A stretch of DNA of 64,000 nt, taken from UBA5072 sp041737175 (GTDB lineage Bacteria > Bacteroidota > Bacteroidia > Bacteroidales > UBA10428). The notes under the pieces are model-generated. The model saw only the letters and a program-made list of their open reading frames with translations. It was not told the origin of the DNA and ran no database searches. The position numbers were made by a program, and so were the translations under genes. This document shows positions 62,073 to 64,000 of this stretch, one piece after another; the first letter of the stretch is position 1, and each line of letters begins with the position of its first letter. Location of the stretch: contig JBGSSF010000025.1 in assembly GCA_041737175.1 (NCBI GenBank), positions 62,001 to 126,000 on the forward strand, read 5' to 3'.

Positions 62073-62100
62073 CAGCCTACAGCCTATAGCCTGCAGCCTA
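62073..62100 (-). repeat. TAGGCTG heptamer array at the phosphohexomutase stop codon
   Basis: Four 7-bp units on the minus strand (TAGGCTG, CAGGCTA, TAGGCTG, TAGGCTG). The TAG stop codon of the mutase (62100-62098) is the first TAG of the array, just as for the MerR gene at 43944. Confidence 0.88.
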
Positions 62101-63504
62101 TTCCATAACCGCCTTCATCCCCGAGAATATAATCTCCTGTGCCACCTCTTCCGATTCGGCTTCGGCGTAAAGCCTGATAACAGGTTCGGTGCCTGATGAC
62201 CGGATCATCAGCCAGTCATTTTGGTTGAAGAAAAACTTAAAGCCATCGAAGACTTCAAAATGGTCCACGGTGAATCGCCCGAAACGGGTGAAATCGCCGC
62301 TGCCGCATCTTTCCATGACCTTGTTCCTGGCATTCCGGTTCAGTTCGAGATTTGCTCGCTCATAGGCAAAAGGTCCCGTTATGCTCAATACCTCATTGTA
62401 CAGCGCTTTTAAGGACTTCCCCGATTCAACCAGCCATTGAAAGATCATCAATCCCGCCCTGATGGCATCACGTTCAGGTATGGTACTTCCGAATGCAATG
62501 CCCCCCGATTCTTCACCGGCGATAAGTACCTGTTCTTCTGTCATGATCTTTGAGGCATCCTTGAAACCTACCCGGGTGCGGATCATTTCGAGATCATAAT
62601 GTTTGCATATCTTTTCAATCTTAGCCGTAGTGGAGAAACTCACCACAACCTTGCCCCTGAGCTGCTTATAACCGGCGAAATAATGTATCAGAAGCAGAAG
62701 CAGGTGATTGGCATCGTAGAATCCTGCCTCCTTATCGAGCATGGCAATGCGATCGCCGTCGCCGTCGACTGCCAGGCTGCAATCCATGTTCTTTTTATTC
62801 CAAACCAGCTCGATAAGCTCATGGAGATTCTTCCTCACGGGTTCCGGTCTGATACCCTTGAAGGAGGGATTCACCTCGCAGTGCAGGGTATGTATTTTAG
62901 GGATCAGTTTGGTGATGATGTTCTGGCCGCTTCCGTACATGGCATCAAAGCCGAATTTCAGTCCCGATTCAGCTATTTCACCCAGGTTAAAGGTATCACG
63001 GATATCTTTTAGATAAATGCTTTCCAGGTCGATGTAATTGATCAGGCCCTGTTCCAGCAAATAATTCCAGTTCAGCAATTCCAGATCAATCTCAATATCA
63101 TTGCTGATGAGGTTCTCAACATCCTTCAGGTCCTTCTCGAACATGGGCCCGCCATGTTCTCCCCTCAGCTTAAAGCCATTGTATTCACTGGAATTGTGAC
63201 TTGCGGTGATGATGATGCCGCATTCAGCCTTTAGCCTTACAACACCCAACGATACCATGGGTGTAGTGACAAATCTTTCTGCAACGAAAACCCGGATTCC
63301 TTTTGAGGCCAGAACTTTTGCCGTGGCTTCCATGAACATTTCCCCGCCGAAACGGCAGTCGTATCCTATTACTGCCGACGGGTTCTTGTATTTACGGGTA
63401 AGCCAAAGGGCAGTGGCCAGTGAAATCTTAATAATATTCTGAATGGTAAAGTCTTTGGCAATGACAGCCCGCCAACCATCGGTTCCGAATTTGATTTTGT
63501 CCAT
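62098..63504 (-). CDS. Phosphoglucomutase / phosphomannomutase family protein
   Basis: The 468-residue alpha-D-phosphohexomutase interconverts the 1- and 6-phosphates of a hexose. Motifs: FGTDGWRAV at the start, the phosphoserine loop IITASHNSSEYNGFK (Ser102), the Mg site AVDGDGDR, sugar-binding GEESGG, and the phosphate-binding RSSGTEP near the end. Substrate (glucose, mannose or glucosamine phosphate) cannot be decided from sequence alone. The stop codon is part of a heptamer array. It is co-directional with mltG, 77 bases downstream. Confidence 0.94.
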   Translation of the reverse strand: MDKIKFGTDGWRAVIAKDFTIQNIIKISLATALWLTRKYKNPSAVIGYDCRFGGEMFMEATAKVLASKGIRVFVAERFVTTPMVSLGVVRLKAECGIIITASHNSSEYNGFKLRGEHGGPMFEKDLKDVENLISNDIEIDLELLNWNYLLEQGLINYIDLESIYLKDIRDTFNLGEIAESGLKFGFDAMYGSGQNIITKLIPKIHTLHCEVNPSFKGIRPEPVRKNLHELIELVWNKKNMDCSLAVDGDGDRIAMLDKEAGFYDANHLLLLLIHYFAGYKQLRGKVVVSFSTTAKIEKICKHYDLEMIRTRVGFKDASKIMTEEQVLIAGEESGGIAFGSTIPERDAIRAGLMIFQWLVESGKSLKALYNEVLSITGPFAYERANLELNRNARNKVMERCGSGDFTRFGRFTVDHFEVFDGFKFFFNQNDWLMIRSSGTEPVIRLYAEAESEEVAQEIIFSGMKAVME

Positions 63505-63581
63505 GGGGTAAAACGCTTCAACAGGATTTAGGCGCCATGAATATACATCTTATTTCAGTCTCCGGGGAATTATTTCGATGA

Positions 63582-64000
63582 CTATTTCAAAATTTTACGC
63601 CGGTTCAATGCTTTTTGGTATGAACGTGCGTTTTTGTTATGTTGATCGAGCGTACGGGCAAAATTGTGATAGCCGGAGAAGTCTTCTTTGGCGCAAAAGT
63701 AAATAAAGTCATGTTTCTCATATTGCAGAACGGCATCAATGGCTTTAATGACCGGAATGGCAATGGGTCCGGGAGGCAATCCGGCATGCAGGTAAGTATT
63801 GTAAGGAGAATTGATATAGGTATCCGTTTTGAGAATCCGCTGGCGTTCAAAGTCTCCCAAAGCATATTTTACCGTAGGATCAGCCTGCAACCTGATTCCC
63901 TGCCTGAGCCGGTTGACATAAACGCCGGCGATCCTCCGGTATTCATCTTCCTTATTGGTCTCGTTAATGATGATCGATGCCAGGGTAATGACCTCATTCG
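63582..64000 (-). CDS. mltG: Endolytic transglycosylase MltG, C-terminal part
   Basis: The gene runs off the right edge. The visible 139 codons on the minus strand contain ITLASIIINETNKEDEY, the motif that holds the catalytic glutamate of the YceG/MltG family, then YVNRLRQGIRLQADPTVKYAL, SPYNTYLHAGLPPGPI and FCAKEDFSGYHNFA. MltG cuts nascent glycan strands at the membrane and sets their length. No in-window start codon is real; the N-terminal membrane anchor and LysM-like part lie outside. Confidence 0.93.
   Translation of the reverse strand, partial: NEVITLASIIINETNKEDEYRRIAGVYVNRLRQGIRLQADPTVKYALGDFERQRILKTDTYINSPYNTYLHAGLPPGPIAIPVIKAIDAVLQYEKHDFIYFCAKEDFSGYHNFARTLDQHNKNARSYQKALNRRKILK

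Overview
The window reads as a chromosomal segment of an uncultured or little-studied member of the Bacteroidota, most likely order Bacteroidales. The evidence is a Bacteroidota-specific gene set: a type IX secretion plug protein (DUF5103), the order DUF6089-uppS-bamA-ompH-ompH, a two-subunit KorAB, a CdsZ-type zinc ribbon protein, Na+-NQR with its own ApbE, lipoproteins with short lipoboxes, no clear Shine-Dalgarno sequences, and a few TAnnTTTG-type -7 boxes. No rRNA, tRNA, CRISPR array, transposase or phage gene was seen. No stretch over 300 bases lacks a gene; the longest gap is 61850-62097, and it is largely occupied by short tandem repeats.

Layout. 1-8131 (minus): T9SS plug protein, a GH2 lipoprotein, then a giant secreted protein of tandem Ig/cadherin-like repeats. 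The giant frame is open from 4287 to the left edge (1429 codons). 8254-16705 (plus): a DoxX/TIM-barrel fusion, then nqrABCDEF and apbE, the sodium-pumping NADH:quinone oxidoreductase and the enzyme that attaches its covalent FMNs. 16749-31288: lipoprotein, hydrolase, pdxJ, CBS protein, nadK, CapA-like protein, lemA-TPM-TPM, crtB/crtI carotenoid genes, a tandem UspA, and a 992-residue receiver/ATP-grasp protein. 31346-46359: korAB, gamma carbonic anhydrase, murI, the outer-membrane assembly cluster (ompH x2, bamA, uppS, DUF6089), a beta-barrel protein, CdsZ, Nif3-like, MerR, and two M23 peptidases. 46497-52514 (plus): alaS, a second GH2 lipoprotein and a LolA-like protein. 52587-60980 (minus): a probable five-gene catabolic operon (E2, fused E1 alpha-beta, PHP protein, aldolase/dehydrogenase fusion, sorbose-phosphate-reductase-like dehydrogenase) diverging from a GntR regulator. 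62098-64000 (minus): phosphohexomutase and the 3' part of mltG.

Two patterns are not explained by the genes. (1) Many intergenic gaps hold arrays of 7-, 8- or 9-bp tandem units. They often begin at, or within a few bases after, a stop codon, and sometimes contain the stop or start codon itself; related units recur at distant loci (TAGGCTG, TTTACYG, TTGTTGTGG). (2) The E2 gene carries three copies, plus a partial one, of a 28-29 bp palindromic element inserted in frame exactly in its two interdomain linkers, in the manner of protein-invading palindromic elements. Two inverted repeats between the E2 and gntR starts look like operators of the GntR protein.
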